64,000 bases of DNA from Diplosphaera chodatii (lineage: Eukaryota > Chlorophyta > Trebouxiophyceae > Prasiolales > Stichococcaceae). This document shows positions 33,801 through 46,394 of this stretch, one piece after another; the stretch's first letter is position 1; every line of letters begins with the position of its first letter. The position numbers and the translations under genes are program-made. The stretch covers positions 2,232,001 to 2,296,000 of the forward strand of contig JAALGY010000053.1 of NCBI GenBank assembly GCA_032358165.1. The letters run 5' to 3'. Below the pieces are notes generated by a model. That model saw only the letters and a list, made by a program, of their open reading frames with translations, did not search any database and was not told the DNA's origin.

Positions 33801-36297
33801 GTGCCCCACAGTTGGTGAATTAGGCGGGTCGACGTTGCTGCAGGCCAGCAAGCCAGTTGAGAAATGAACAAAATTAACAACACACCTCTTGGAGGTAGCA
33901 ACATCAGAGGACGCCAGGTCCAGGATGAAGTCTGCAGCATTCACGCGGTAGGGCAGCGTGTAGCCGAGGCGGTCGAACCAGTCGATGGCATGCTCTGCTG
34001 GGCCGTAGTACATTGCATGACCCTGCACATCAGGCGGCAGACTTGGAGGTAAGCAGTGCACGCACTCTGGTCTGCTGTGCCAAATGCTGAGCATTACTTG
34101 CACAGATGCAGCATACCAAGAGAGCGAAGCTACGCAAACAGCAGCATACCAAACAAAGTAAAGCTGATGTTCTATGCTACAGGTTATCACAGTACCAACC
34201 TGGCTGAGCAGCAGCAGCTTGTCGAGCTGCTGATACAGACGTGATGACGGCTGGTGAATGGTCGTGATGATAGATCGCCCACCCTTTGCCAGTGCCCGCA
34301 GCGATGTCAGCAGGTGCATTGCCGTGGTCGAGTCAAGGCCACTGCAGCGCAGAAACATGGCATTAGTTTCAGTGTGTGAGTGACAGTTTCAGTGTGTGCA
34401 TAACAGTGCAATTCCCTCTCATGCCACTATGATAGCTATCTGCTGCCAGTGTAGCAGGCAGTGCATGCATGGGTACAGTGTGCTTTAGCAGTGCCATAAA
34501 ATGCTCTGCTGCACCTGGTGGGCTCATCAAGCAGCAGGATGGAGGGGTTGATGATGAGCTCGTGGCCCACGCTGGCACGCTTACGCTCGCCACCCGAGAT
34601 GCCCTTCCGGAAGAACCCACCTGTTACAGCAGAATGCAGCACTGCCACTTAGCATGCTGGTCAATGAGCAGGCTTATCAGGATGGCAGGTAGGCCCACGG
34701 GCTGGTATGTCAGCAAGGGACCTGCCCCAGCAAGTCCTCATCACAACCGATGTCGCAGCAGCCAAGGGTCCACACCGATGATGGTGTCCTTGCACGAGGT
34801 GAGGCCCAGGGCGGTGATGACGGTGTTCACGCGCTCCTTCTTCTGCGCCAGCGTCATGTGCCGCGGCAGGCGCAGCTGCGCGGCGTAAAACAGCGTCTCG
34901 AACACCGTCAGGCTCTCGTACATGAGGTCGTCCTGCAGGCACAGACAAAGAGGTTGTAAGCCAAGGGGTTCGCAGAAGAGCTCTACGGAAGCACACATCA
35001 TGATGCTGCCGCTGCTGCATTCCGGCTGCCGCTGCATGCTTTGTTGGAGAGAAGCTACTCTTGGCTCACCTGCAGGACGAAGCCCATGTTGCGCTTCATG
35101 TTCTTATTGGGAGGCGCGCCATTGAAAGTGATGTCACCCTCCTTCCGCATCATGCTGCATTTGCAAGTCCTTCGACTCAGTACGGCCACAGTGCGGCCAC
35201 CACGAAACCACTACCCGACATGAGGATCAAGCACCACCATGCAGTAGACCGAACCATTTGCAGCGAATGACTCAGAAACACGTCGCATGTCATGATCAAG
35301 GGTTCAGGAGTGGTGTTGGGCACCTCTGGGCACGTCCACCAATGATGGTCAGCAGACTGGTTTTGCCGCTGCCGCTGGGGCCCATGAAAGCGAGCACCTC
35401 GCCCGGGCGGCAGCAGCCCGTGATGCCGAAGAGGATCTGCGGTTGCACGCGATGACAGACCTTGGGTGGCGTTCCCCCTGGACACCCATCCGTAAACACT
35501 GCTGCAACACATCCAGAGGCGCACAAGTGCATCAGGATCCGTTACAGCATAGTACGAAGCAGAGCAGAGCGCACACCTGCCGGAACTCCTTGTCAGTCTG
35601 CTCCTTGGTCTTCTTCTTGCCGATCTGCTTGATGTCCTTCAGGCTGATCTTGGGCAGCAGCGTCGGCACCTTGAATGACGCCGGCACCCACGCCGAGACC
35701 CCGTTATACTGGAGGTACACCTGCGGACCAGAGCGAAGACTCGTGTGAGCATGCCTGCTGTGCACAGCTTGCATCACACATCAGTATGCCAAATGGGACA
35801 GGTCCAGATATGACCCCCGAGGTGCAGCTCATCATGCAGGCTGGACCGTGACAAGCTTCCCGCTGTGCCCACCTGCTTGCTTTGGGGGACGTCCTCCATG
35901 AGCGCGACGTTGTCACTCTCCTCAGTGGAGGCACCCATGATGACACCCCCGTCGGCACCGTTTGGGATGCTGTCTGCCCCCAAACTGCGGCGGCTGTCAC
36001 CGTCGTGCATGTCTGCAGGCACCAGCAGCGAGAGCGTGAGCCGGACGCTGGCAAGACTGCACAGGTGCATCGTTTTGGTACCGAGCGCGGGGACTAAGGC
36101 TAGCTAGCAGCTTGCTTTCTGCTTGTGAACGTCCTGTGCAATGTATCGGGAAGCTGTGCATGCGACAGGGGGCGCGCTGCGTGTGGACTGGGGCACCCAC
36201 TTGCGAAGGTGTCGCTGTGCGCCAGCGAACGCCGCGAGGCCCGCTCCTCCGCTGCGACGCGATCCGCCTCCGTGTCCGCACTGCCCACGCGATCCAT
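30891..36297 (-). CDS. ABC transporter, ABCG (WBC) half-size type
   Basis: A membrane exporter with the reverse order typical of ABCG, nucleotide-binding domain first. Start [14 protein letters not shown] (36297) lies just after an acceptor-like site, so a 5' UTR intron is likely; exon 1 joins in phase (A+AC) to [13 protein letters not shown]. The ATPase domain shows [17 protein letters not shown] with Walker [10 protein letters not shown] (~35380), NMGFVLQ Q-loop (~35085), [20 protein letters not shown], signature [12 protein letters not shown] (~34580), Walker B ILLLDEPT followed by SGLDSTTA (~34340) and the H-loop [13 protein letters not shown] (~34240). A linker precedes the membrane domain: [86 protein letters not shown] and the last helix [22 protein letters not shown]. 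An extracellular loop with paired Cys ([15 protein letters not shown]) precedes it. About 15 exons. It resembles plant ABCG21/22/25-type proteins; the substrate cannot be told. Confidence 0.92.
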
Positions 36298-37314
36298 GCT
36301 GCCTGCAAGCAGGCACAACGAGCACATCAAAAGCCAAGCTTGGTGGCTTGCATCTGCAGACAGCACCAGCAGCTGGGTGGCGACGGGTGGCTGCTGTGCC
36401 GTGCGCAGCTGCCAAAGGATGCGGAGCTTGCCACCTGCAGCACTCTCTCCAAGGCATACGGGAGGATGGAATGCCTCTTTTGCACCTCAGCGGTGAGCAG
36501 AATGCCAATCAGAGCCACAGGGGCCGTGGGTCTCACAGGTGCACGACACTGTGCGACAAACGAGTCCTGGGGCGAAGCTGCGGGGGCCACCCAGCGACGT
36601 GTTCGTCGCCAGCAGCGTGGCGACGATGCCCAGCAGGCAGGAGCAGGCATACACCCATCGAAGGGCAACGTCAACGATGCTATATTGGCTGCCGAGGACA
36701 GGCAACGTGGCAGCTTACACCGTGTACCTGGGGGTGGCTGCACCGCGAGTGCAGGGGCCTCGATGGCCGTATCCGCTGCTTTGCGAGGCTCGCTGCGAAT
36801 GCTGCTGCGTTATGTGGAGCGGCCGGTCGTGCGTGTGCCCCCGACTGCACCTACGCTGTTGTGTAACACCGACGCCACTCGCTTCCTTTCGGCGCCGAAC
36901 CGCAGCGCTGCGATACTGTCACTCCGTAAGAGCTTTCTTTGGCCTGTCCTGAGCGGCTGCAAGCGGGTGTGTGGCCTGAAAGCGCGCGGGCGGCAGCACA
37001 TGGCACGCTGACATACGGTGACTCATCCTCCCCTGCCATGCTGGCCCATGAGCGCTCCAGGTGGTGTGGGGCTGTGGGTGCATGCCGGCATGCGCATGCC
37101 GGCACATCGGGGAGGCGAGTTGGGAGCCTCGTATCAAAGGGCATGCTGGAGGGTCGACATCTTCACAGCCGTAATGGATTCGCTACTGTGGCTTCAGAGG
37201 CAACAAGTGATGGCCGGGGACTGTTAGACGATGGTATGCCGCTAACGCTGTCTCCACCTAGGCACGAGACGCTGCCGACAAAACCAGTAAGTGACTGCTG
37301 CGGGCGCGGCCGCC
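36298..37314. other. Intergenic region upstream of ABCG gene
   Basis: About 1 kb between the proteasome gene stop and the ABCG start. Several overlapping open frames exist, one with a hydrophobic stretch (ACSCLLGIVATLLATNT, minus strand near 36630), but no consistent splice model could be built. Probably ABCG promoter and 5' UTR exon plus the proteasome 3' UTR. Confidence 0.35.
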
Positions 37315-38755
37315 TCACGGCAGCCGAGAGATGACGTCCTGCACCTCCTCCTGGTTGTAGAGGTGGTACTTGGGCGCCACGGACGCGATGTCCACGTTGG
37401 TGGGCGTCACCTTCTCCTCCATGACCTGCTTCAGCACGGACAGCGCCAGCACCTCCGCCTCCTTGAATGTCATGTCTTTCCTGCATCGCCAACGCAGACG
37501 CAGGTCACGTGCGGCGCCGACGTCTGAGATAAGGCGTAACCCAGCACGCCACGTAGTGTTTATTGCAAGCGGAAGGCCGCCGGAGAAGCCGCACAGCCCA
37601 GTGCCATCCATTGCATGAGCCGTGAAGCATCTGGGCACACCTGTAACCCTCCTCCAGCGCTGACTGTGCGCCCTCTGAGCCGGAGCCAATGGCGCGTGCC
37701 TCGTGTCGCACATACATGCCTGAGGGGTCCGTGTTGTACCTGCAAGGTGCGGAACGTTCGGTACATGAACAGTTTGCTGCTGAGTGATGCGTGTGTACGC
37801 GTCTCAGCCGTGCAGGTGACAGCGGCCATCAACACATGCTCGCATGTCAAGCTGACAGGGCAAAGAGCTGCGAGACACTCACAGCACGGGGCCATCATCG
37901 TCCCATCCTGCCACCAGCAGCGCGACGCCAAATGGCCGGCTCTGCGACCAGCGAGGAGCCACACATCCAGGAAGGTGAATGTGGCGGCCGTCCCAGATCA
38001 GGGCAGATGCACGGCCGTCAGCATGTCATCAGGTCCACAGCGGGACCTACCATGCCGCCTTCCTCGTCGTCCTCGCCAAACTGCAGCGCCAGGTCGCACA
38101 GCGACTGCGTGCACGACTCCACCGGCATGGGCTCGTTGTAGGTGAAGCGGTGTTGCTGCAGGGCAGACATTGTATCTTTATGAGATGACTCTGCCAATGA
38201 CTCTGCCGGGTGGTGATAGCAATGCAGCCTACGCACCAGCTTGACATGTCAGGCACGCGCACTAACATGAATGGCAGGGTGCTGACCTGCGTGCTGTTGC
38301 GCCCATGATCTACAAGTGTGCGCGCATCTGCTGTGAGGCCGCTCATGGCGCAGCCGATGTGCTCATCGATCTCTGCCACCTTCTCGTTGCTCTTCGGCAC
38401 CTGCACCAGCGGCTGTGCGGTGAGCACAAGGCACTGCCTGCTGCCGTGGCCTTGACATGATGAGGCGCAATGCATCTCGGTTGCTTACCAGGAGCGGTGA
38501 TGTGATACGCTTCTCGACTGCCAGCACCACTCCCTCCTTCACCTTCACGCCAATGGCTGTCGAGCCGAGCTGCAAACAGGACGGCAAAGTGTCGGCAACA
38601 ACCAGCAGCACAAGCCTATGCTGCCGTGCACCGGTGCTGACAGCGGGCAACGCACCCACCTTGATCGCCTCAATAGCGTATTCTACTTGAAACAACCGTC
38701 CCTCTGGGCTGAATGTGTTGACGCCGCGGTCATATTCACTCCGAGTCAGGAACAT
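37315..38755 (-). CDS. PAE1: 20S proteasome subunit alpha type-5
   Basis: Structural alpha ring subunit of the 20S proteasome (PSMA5/PAE). Start [20 protein letters not shown] is the near-invariant alpha5 N-terminus, with the proteasome alpha signature continuing as [12 protein letters not shown] (exon 38660-38755). Following exons give [59 protein letters not shown] with [51 protein letters not shown] and the end [18 protein letters not shown]. About 240 residues, the normal length. The acidic LQFGEDD stretch is specific to alpha5. No oddities. Confidence 0.97.
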
Positions 38756-39351
38756 GCTGAGCAGGCCGCTCGACCGTGCGTGTCAGGCACCCTCAGACCG
38801 TGATGACTGCGCTAAGCAGCCGGGCAGGGTGTCACGATGCAACGCGTGTGGGATGGCCAGTTGCACAAGCCTGATGGGTTGCAACAACTCGCAGGGGTGC
38901 AAAGGTATGCAAGCAGCAACGGTGCGTGACACAATGGAGTAGGCAACTGCAAGACTGTGTCCAACAAAGCGGCAGGGCTTGTGGCCCCGACGCCTGCGCA
39001 TGGCAATGCTGTGCAGAGCGAAGGTGCTCAGAGGACACCCTGCAGCATTGTGCGCAGGAAGCAGTGGACGGTTCTTGACGAGCTTCAGCCTCGGCCAACC
39101 CTTAGTGTGGTTACCTTTCAGGGGAATTGATGGGTATCGACTGTGCTTGCAGTCAGCTTTTGATGCGATACATGCAATACATCCCTGTATGCCCCACTTA
39201 CAGCAATATGTCCCACCAAACCGAGGAGAGCAACTCTTCAAAAGAGCACGCATGGGTATTATTGATAGACCAGAAGCAGAAACCGTATGTGGACAGTCTT
39301 CATGACCTGCCAAACCCAGCAACTTGACGTCAGCAACATGTGATGGCATGC
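38756..39351. other. Intergenic region between proteasome alpha5 start and CBS gene stop
   Basis: 596 bases in a minus-strand tandem pair. A minus-strand TGTAA at 39198-39202, about 150 bases after the CBS gene stop, is a candidate poly(A) signal. The rest is presumably the alpha5 promoter. No coding signal. Confidence 0.35.
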
Positions 39352-41040
39352 CTAGGGCTGCAGGATCTCCGCACCGCTGCCAGAGTCCAGAGCCAGAGCA
39401 GTGAAGATGTCAGTGCGTGTCACCTGCGCAGCAGGCCACATGTCGACCTCAGTGCAGGTAACATACCGTATGTTCCCATGTCTCAGGCACCGGTGAACCT
39501 GGCATGCGTTCGAATCTGATCAGGAGTGTCAGACAGGTCAAAGGATTACCCGCCAGGCGTTGGGACATGCAAAGAAATGGAAGGGTCATTATCAGCACGG
39601 GATGAGAAGTGTACTCACAATGCCGACCACGCGCGCGTCGTTGTCGACGATCGGGATGCGGTGCACCTTGTGCTTCAGCATCAGGCACGCCGCGTCTGCC
39701 ACCTTGCTGTCTGGCCGTGACGCCACCGGGGGAGACGACATGATCTGCAGGGCGCACACATGCACGATCAGCATGTGCACCCACAGCAATGTGTGCAGGC
39801 AGCCCTATCCCTTGATGCAGTTGATGACACCGTGTCGGTATTCCAGGAGCATACACATTGCACAGGACGCCAGACTTAGCAAGACATCTGCGTGCGGAGT
39901 GGACCCCGACCAATGCTTGACCAGCTTGGCAGCCCAGGGGTTGACGAAGACTCTAACAGAGCTGGCAGCGCTATGGCACCCTGTCCCGTGAACCCTCTGC
40001 CATTTGTGCGAAGCTCAATGACTGGGTGCAGCATTGTGACGGTGTCAAGGGTCTGCAGCTTGCCTGCTGCTGCTGCACCTTCTTATGTGTGTCCGTCGAT
40101 GATGTTTATCTCACCACAAAGGAGGGTGAGAGGAACACAGCGAAACAAAAAGTGCACCTTGCCCACGGTGGCGCCGGGCTTCTCCAGGTCCTTCTTGGAG
40201 ACGACGCCCACCAGCTTGCGCGTGGCGGCGGACTCCACGACGGGCAGGCCCGTGATGGTGTTGAACATCTTCCGCAGGTCGTCCACGGTGGTGTCGGGCG
40301 TCGCCACCGTCATGTCCGTGGACATGATGTCCCGCAGCAGGCTGCCTGCGCCGGCGGGAGGTGTGCGGACTCGCTGCGGAACATTTGGACGGCAGCCCGC
40401 AGCTGCTCCGCTTCCGACAGCATGCAGGCTGACTTGCTTCACAGCTGCTAGTGCATGCACTAATCACGGAGGCGTGCAACAAAGCGGCGGGAAGCGCACC
40501 CGGCGCGGCCTCGTCCTTGAAGATGTTGTCATTGAAGTACTCGCCCACATCCTCGTCTGCGTGCACGCGCAAGCTGAATTAGCTCAGCTCAGCTAACAGG
40601 CTGCAATGATACGTCATGGGCAGGCGAGATGCAACCAGCAGCGAAGAGCAAGCGTCCAAATCACACCGACACAGAGGGCTGAAAGTTGCAGCTGCACACA
40701 TTGGTGCGTTTGGCAGCCGGATCGAGCGTCCTCAGTGCTCATGCAGCCCAGAGACGCATGCTCCCTTGCATCGAAAGTGGGCACAAGCAAAGCCCCAAAG
40801 TCAAGAGGCTTTGGCAAGGGCTGCAGGGGTCTGGCGCGACTCACATGACGCCAGGCTCCAGTTGGCTGACCACTCGCCAGTGAGCCCCTGCGGCTCACGA
40901 TCACCCGCGCGCGCTGCCACGCATCGTTGCTGCAAGGCGGGGGCGGCAGCAAGTGTCGAAGCGCGCGATTGCCGCTGCACAGCCCCCTGCCGGCCGGCAA
41001 ACGCGGCCGCGTGCGCCCCTTGGCACAGTGACGCCTGCAT
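39352..41040 (-). CDS. Plastid CBS-domain-pair protein (CBSX1/2-like)
   Basis: A small soluble protein with two CBS motifs. Plant CBSX1/2 bind adenosine nucleotides and activate plastid thioredoxins. Exon 1 (40845-41040) encodes a transit-peptide-like leader MQASLCQGAHAAAFAGRQG rich in Ala, Gln and Arg, ending WSLAS. It splices in phase to YEDVGEYFNDNIFKDEAAPG, then GSLLRDIMSTDMTVATPD with MFNTITGLPVVES and KLVGVVSKKDL (first CBS), then IMSSPPVASRPDSKVADAA with HKVHRIPIVDNDARVVGI (second CBS), and finally VTRTDIFTALALDSGSGA. All four junctions keep phase. About 210 residues, close to plant CBSX1/2. In-frame ATGs exist upstream; 41040 was chosen because it directly precedes the leader. Confidence 0.9.
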
Positions 41041-41510
41041 CGTGGTGGTGCGGTGCTTCCGTGGTGAGGCCTCCGTGCGACAGACCCGTGACTGCGACCC
41101 CGAGATCGCACTGCCAGATTCTTGCAGGGATGCAGGCAGAAGCGAGCTGGAAGCAGGTCTGCTACAGAGTGCCAAACCAATGATGGTGTTGAGCTGGTAG
41201 CCTGCTCTGTTCACATGCTCACATGCTGAATTGGTAGTGGCCACAACGCCCGCTACAACTGTACACATAGTGTCAAAAAATATCCGCGAGCCAAGCAATT
41301 GCCGCAAATGTGCGCCCAAGTGCTGGCGTCTCTGCTCTTCTCATCAGCTATGGCCCCCTCTTTGCTCCGGTTCAGTTTGAGGCACTATTTATCACACTCT
41401 TCGTTTTCCCCCACAGAACCAGTCGCGATTCTGCATGTGCATTGGCTCGTTTCTCACACGCTGACAGGTGCTGCTGGCGCTGTCTCATGGCGAATTGCCA
41501 GCGGAGCCGT
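41041..41510. other. Intergenic region between CBS gene start and phytyl ester synthase stop
   Basis: 470 bases in a minus-strand tandem pair. No coding signal, repeat or RNA gene was recognised. Presumably the CBS promoter and the upstream gene's 3' UTR. Confidence 0.35.
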
Positions 41511-44500
41511 CTAGGCTGCAGACAGCGGGAATGATGGCGCTTGCCGCCGGTTGATTGTTTCGTACAGCAGCCGCGGCGCCAACCTGCATCGGATTTGCAC
41601 AACCTGCTTATACATGCGTTCCCACAGCGAAGGCTGCCCAGACTGGAGGTGTCGGCTTGAAGGTGTCAGGCCGCGACAGCAGCCACACCACAGCTCACAT
41701 GCGGTAGGGGTCGCGCTCGCGCTCGCGCAGCAGGAAGGCGATCTCGCCTTCCACCGCGGCCTTGGTCTGCGCGTACAGCTGGGCGGCGCGCGCTGGGCTG
41801 TCCTTGTCCTCGGGTTGCAGCTGGATCGGCGCACCTGTGTCAGAGCGATCAGCTTGGCTTCAGGCCGGGCGCACATGATGTGCACAGCATGGGTGCACAG
41901 CAGTTATAAGTCTTGGTTGACGACACGACGCAAGGCACATGGCGCACCAAAGCTGAAGTAGAAACGCTCAGGCGGCTTTGGCACTGAGAGGGGCTGCAGG
42001 AACGTCTCGGTCTCGAGCCCGTTCGCCTTCACGCCCCTGCAAGCATGCAACCCTGCACTTGAAGCAAGGTGGATGCACGGCCTCTCGAGGGCAATCCAAC
42101 CTGCATTGGGTCATGCTGCAAACAACACGTCAGCATGCTGGCACCTGCGAGCCTGAGGAATCTGGGAGGTGCGACGTGCAATCTCCTCGCCAACGAATGG
42201 CAGCCGCCGGATCTCTGGCGCATCCAGCAGCATCTCCACACTGTGAAGTACAGGGTATCAGCGATGTGCCACAACTACCACCGCCACAGAAAGCATGCAG
42301 TGTGACATTGTCACAGGCAGCCTTCACCGTCAGGAGCCCCAAACTCGCAGGAGCCTCCGCACAGCAGCTGCCGCAGCAAAGCAGGAATGGCAGCAGACTA
42401 CTGGAGCTTGTCAGCCTGGCACCGAGGCGGCAGCGCACACCTATCTTCGCATCCGACGGCACCCACTGGGATGATGGTCGCCCCAAAGCGCGCCGCTACC
42501 CGCACAAACTCGGGCTCCTCTGGCCAAAACACCTTGTACTTCTCGCCCTTGTTCTTATATGCCTGGGCGAGTGCACAGGCAGACTCGAGGCGGAGTGCAT
42601 CGCACGGTGGGAGGTCCGCAGGCGGTTGTGCTGATGCTGCTGTTTGTCCTTGCCAGCTGCACAGGGCTCACCTCCCGAACACCTCCAGGGTACAGCAGCA
42701 CGCTCTCCTTGTTCTTCATGAGCCTGCGTGTTAACACAACAGCTGGCATGGACTGGCAAGCTCAGTGCCCAGTATCACCATGCTTCAAATGATCGTCAGA
42801 CAATGCTTCCTGATGCTTGCCTGAAGAAGCTGGTCGGGCCGACCTTCACTGCACCGAAAGTCTGCATGAAGCTGCCAAATGCCTGGTTGCCACCGCCCTG
42901 CACATACAGCGGGTTTGAGTCACCTGAAGCTGTTGACATGAATGTCACCAAGTAACGAGGGGCTCCTTCCTGTGCCATGGCACTCTTTTGGCACTCTTAC
43001 CAATGCCCTACCTCGAAGATGACTGGGTGTGCCAGGCCCCTGGGCATGATGCCAGCCTGGCTGAGGAGGCCCTCTACCAGGAAGCCGATGTCCAGTGCAT
43101 ACGTCTGGTGGTTGCCTGCAGCAGCGAGCTCGACCCTTGTCTGCAGCTGCATTGCCGGCAAGGCGTACACTGTACGCCCACAACACACAATGCTAACGCT
43201 CTCGTGATGGCCCGCCCACCCCAACACGTTAGGCAGGAAAGGTGAATCGCACCGACGAAGAGCAGCGGGCGGTTGGATGGCAGCCCGTGGATGCCCTGCT
43301 GCACATTGCCAGACGCATCCCGCGTGAAGAACACTGGGGATGTCAGCGTGCGTAACCAACCCAGCGCTCTGCAATGGCGCATACAACAAGCGCTAAGCCT
43401 GGTGGCATGCGGATGCAGTGCGACCCTCTACACTTCTGCTCGAACTCTTTTGCTGCACCATGTTTTGAGTGTGCTCTGTGGTGTTGTCGACAGGTGCAAC
43501 CACAAGTGGCAACCACCGAAGTCTCAAGGCAGACTCATGCTCACCTGTCTGCCTGCTTTTTGAGCTCCACTTGTGTTGGCAGCTCGATGGGATCAGCGCC
43601 TCCAAAGTTCCTCTGGCTGCACACAGACAGCACAACCCCATCTGCCAGATGAGCACGACCATGCACACTCTTGCATGCAAGGTAGAGCTGTCTCGTGAGA
43701 GCATAACCCTGCTGACATCCTCATGTTCCATGCATCTGCACACCTGCGCGATTCCACGGGGGCGCTCATCTGGCGACGCTGAATGTAGAAGCCCTCCTCG
43801 CGCATGATGTCCACAATGTTCACTCCTGTCTCCTGTAGGACTGCATGGCTGCGGCCCTCCAGCACCTGCAGCCAAGGATGCACCGGTATTCGAAGCAAGG
43901 CCATCAGGGTCAGAGGCGGTCCATGCGTGATTTGCAGCACGCTCGAGTTGTCTGCACTATGCAGCGATGGTCTTCTGTATGGTGACCGTGGCAGCCAAAG
44001 ATGACATCGGGCAGGCACAAAAGGGCAGGGCCTCACTTTGAGGGTGCAACGGGGGATAGCCCTCTCAAGGCGTGGGCCCTCTGAGCTGGAGGGTATCAGC
44101 AAGTCGCTGTCCCCTATGACGAGCAGCACTCGTTGTTGTACCTCGCTGTATCTGCACAGAGTGGAATGCCCACGTGAGGACTACAACTCACAGCAGTCAA
44201 CCTGCACACCTCCAGGAACTTATCATACGCCACCACTGCCTGGTCAGCATCACGACACTGTGCAACACAGCAACAGCTCACTTGTTCTCAATGAACCGGC
44301 ACCCTGCAGACAACAGCCGCAGCTTCCAGGCGAGTGTCGGCGGCGGCAGGATGTCTGTGAGTGCTGACAGCTGCGGTATGAGGTTTGCCAAACCCTGCCC
44401 AAGTGCTCCTACCTGAGCACCGACAGTTGACGTTCAAGTGAGAGCCAGGAGGTTGGGGTGGCCTCTGGACGCCAAGTGCATGCCGATCATGGCAGCGCAG

Positions 44501-45937
44501 CCAACCTGATCCTGCAGAGACAGGCTGCGGTCCACGCCTGCTGCAGCGAGCGCTATGGGATTGCCAAGCACAGGCGCAAGGGCGATGGGCACGGCCTCAT
44601 ACAATTCCTGCAAAGACAGGGCGATATTGAGGGCGTGTGTGATTCTCATGCAGTCCTACAGCACAGGCTCAGGTGGAAGAGTTCCAAAGGACGGGTTCCT
44701 ACCTTTGGGACCATAGGCAGCAGTGGACCCAGCACCGGCCAGGCAGAGCGCTCATATGACGTCGCAGGGTTGACCAGCACCACACGGTTTACAAGGTCTG
44801 GGCGTGCTGCCGCGACAGCAACCGCCAGGATGCCACCGAATGACTCTCCTAAAAGGTACACTGGCCGCTCAAGGGGGAATTCGCCCACCTCTGCCTCTAA
44901 GAAATCCCTGCAGGGACATGGCGACAGTCGACGGTGACATACATGGACTATGCTGCTCGCGTGTAGGCTGACCAGTACCATAATGTCTCAGCCTCAGCCG
45001 TTTCTGACGCCAAGAGGCAGACATGATGTGCTCTGCTGCAACAAGGCCATACTCACTCTACAATCTCGACCAGACGGGGAAAGCTGGTGCGATCATGCGG
45101 CGGCACCGAGAATGCCACAAGGTCAAACGCCTCAGCGAGTGCAGGAAACTGCTTATATGCAGCCAGCCCCGTGCCATCAATTCCTGGACCACAGCAAAAT
45201 AACAGCTTGTACCAGTCCATTGTGATCATCTGCATGCGGACTCAGCTGCACAGTGACAGCCATGTCGTTCCTCACACCGAGTTCCCTACAGGGAACTTGA
45301 GAGAGGAGCCAGCGCATGCCTGGGAGGTACAGGAGATACGGCAGTGCCGAGCGGTCCGCGGATGGCTGGACACCGGGAACCAGGGGGCACATGAATCGCG
45401 GCGGTCCGCCTGCAGGTCATCAGGTTGAGGATGCCGCAGGCTCACGGCAGAGAAATGTGATGTCCGACCCAAGCGCACGCTGCTTGTGTCTGTTGCTCAT
45501 GCCTCACCGTCATTACGGGTGAAGTCACCAAGGCCAATACGGTTGGACCCTTTCTGGTTTATGATTGTCTGCTGGTTGGCGTCCACAAATGGCGTCACAG
45601 GCACCTCAACCTCTACCCCCGTGAACATTGGCTCAACCATAGCCGTGCCTACATGCATATCACTCGAGCATGTCAGATGACAGGGGCCGGCAGGTGGCGC
45701 TCTCGCTCGTCAAGGCTGCGCGGGTTGCATCATCACTCCACCTTCTGCCGCTGTGGTCGCTGCAGCCGCATGCAAAGCGCGCTGCTGCGGAGCAGGCTGA
45801 GCTGTAAATGGCGCCGACCGCAGCAGGCGTGGGTGCATGCATGGTGGAATTTTAACACCCCATTGCATCGGTGTGTGCGCCATTGCATTCGCACGCATGC
45901 TGAAGGTCCGTAAGCAGCCTGATTGATCGTTTGTCAC
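41511..45937 (-). CDS. PES: Phytyl ester synthase / diacylglycerol acyltransferase (PES1/2, ELT family), plastid
   Basis: A plastid enzyme with an alpha/beta-hydrolase half and an acyltransferase half. Plant PES1/2 make fatty-acid phytyl esters and triacylglycerol in plastoglobules from chlorophyll-breakdown phytol and acyl groups. A transit-like leader (MHPRLLRSAPFTAQPAPQQR, near 45838) is followed by NRIGLGDFTRND, then LLFCCGPGIDGTGLA (oxyanion-loop region), FPALAEAFDLVAFSVPP, the nucleophile elbow LLGESFGGILA (near 44850), VLLVIGDSDLLIPS (acid) and LEGRSHAVLQETGV (His). The acyltransferase half has RPLLFVGAIH, FLVEGLLSQAGI, FGAVKVGPTSFFR, SVLLYPGGVREVF, KYKVFWPEEPEFVRVAARFG and IIPVGAVGCED, ending with EGEIAFLLRERERDPYR. 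Many small exons. The start is uncertain (45838-45937). Assignment is strong because both halves match the plant family in order. Confidence 0.92.
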
Positions 45938-46394
45938 TCACGATGTACAACAGAGGTTCACTGCACCACCTATGTGTCGGCCATGTTGCTCAAAGATGAT
46001 GCTGCGAGTGAAAGTCGCGACCCTGCCACATTGAGAATCTCATTAAGATGACACAAGCAGTCGATTGTGTATGTCGCAAGACGCAGTACTGAGGCGCTCC
46101 GCTTCCGCGTAGGCACGTCACCACCAGACCACCTAGGCTAGGCTCGTCCCATTACGACTAGGAAGTTGATTAGCTCGCGGATTTGGTGTCCACCTCAGGC
46201 AGCATCGCTGCAAGCTTACTGTCGAATCTTCAATGCAACACTGATCACGCTGCACGAGTAACAAACTTGCTGCGCGGCACATCAGGCAGTTCCGTGCATG
46301 GTTGGTCAGGATATCGGGCAAAGGACGCGTTTCGAAAAGCCTTTGAGCAGCAGGATCGTCAAGCAGCGCGCCTGTATGGTCAGCTGCATTCCAC
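45938..46394. promoter_or_regulatory. Divergent intergenic region, phytyl ester synthase (-) / PP2C (+)
   Basis: 457 bases between opposing starts, perhaps a shared promoter for two organelle-targeted proteins. No coding signal was recognised. Confidence 0.4.

Noticed and set aside
34366..34405. Short direct repeat (AGTTTCAGTGTGTG twice) in an ABCG intron.
   Set aside because: Low-complexity GT-rich duplication without an evident role.
36400..37140. Minus-strand open frames upstream of ABCG with hydrophobic stretches (for example ACSCLLGIVATLLATNT and VALIGILLTAEVQKR).
   Set aside because: The two stretches are in different frames with no intron room between them, and neither joins the ABCG first exon in phase. 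Treated as non-coding.
39470..39540. GTTCGAATC, which looks like a tRNA T-loop.
   Set aside because: No 5-bp T stem, anticodon arm or acceptor stem can be formed around it.
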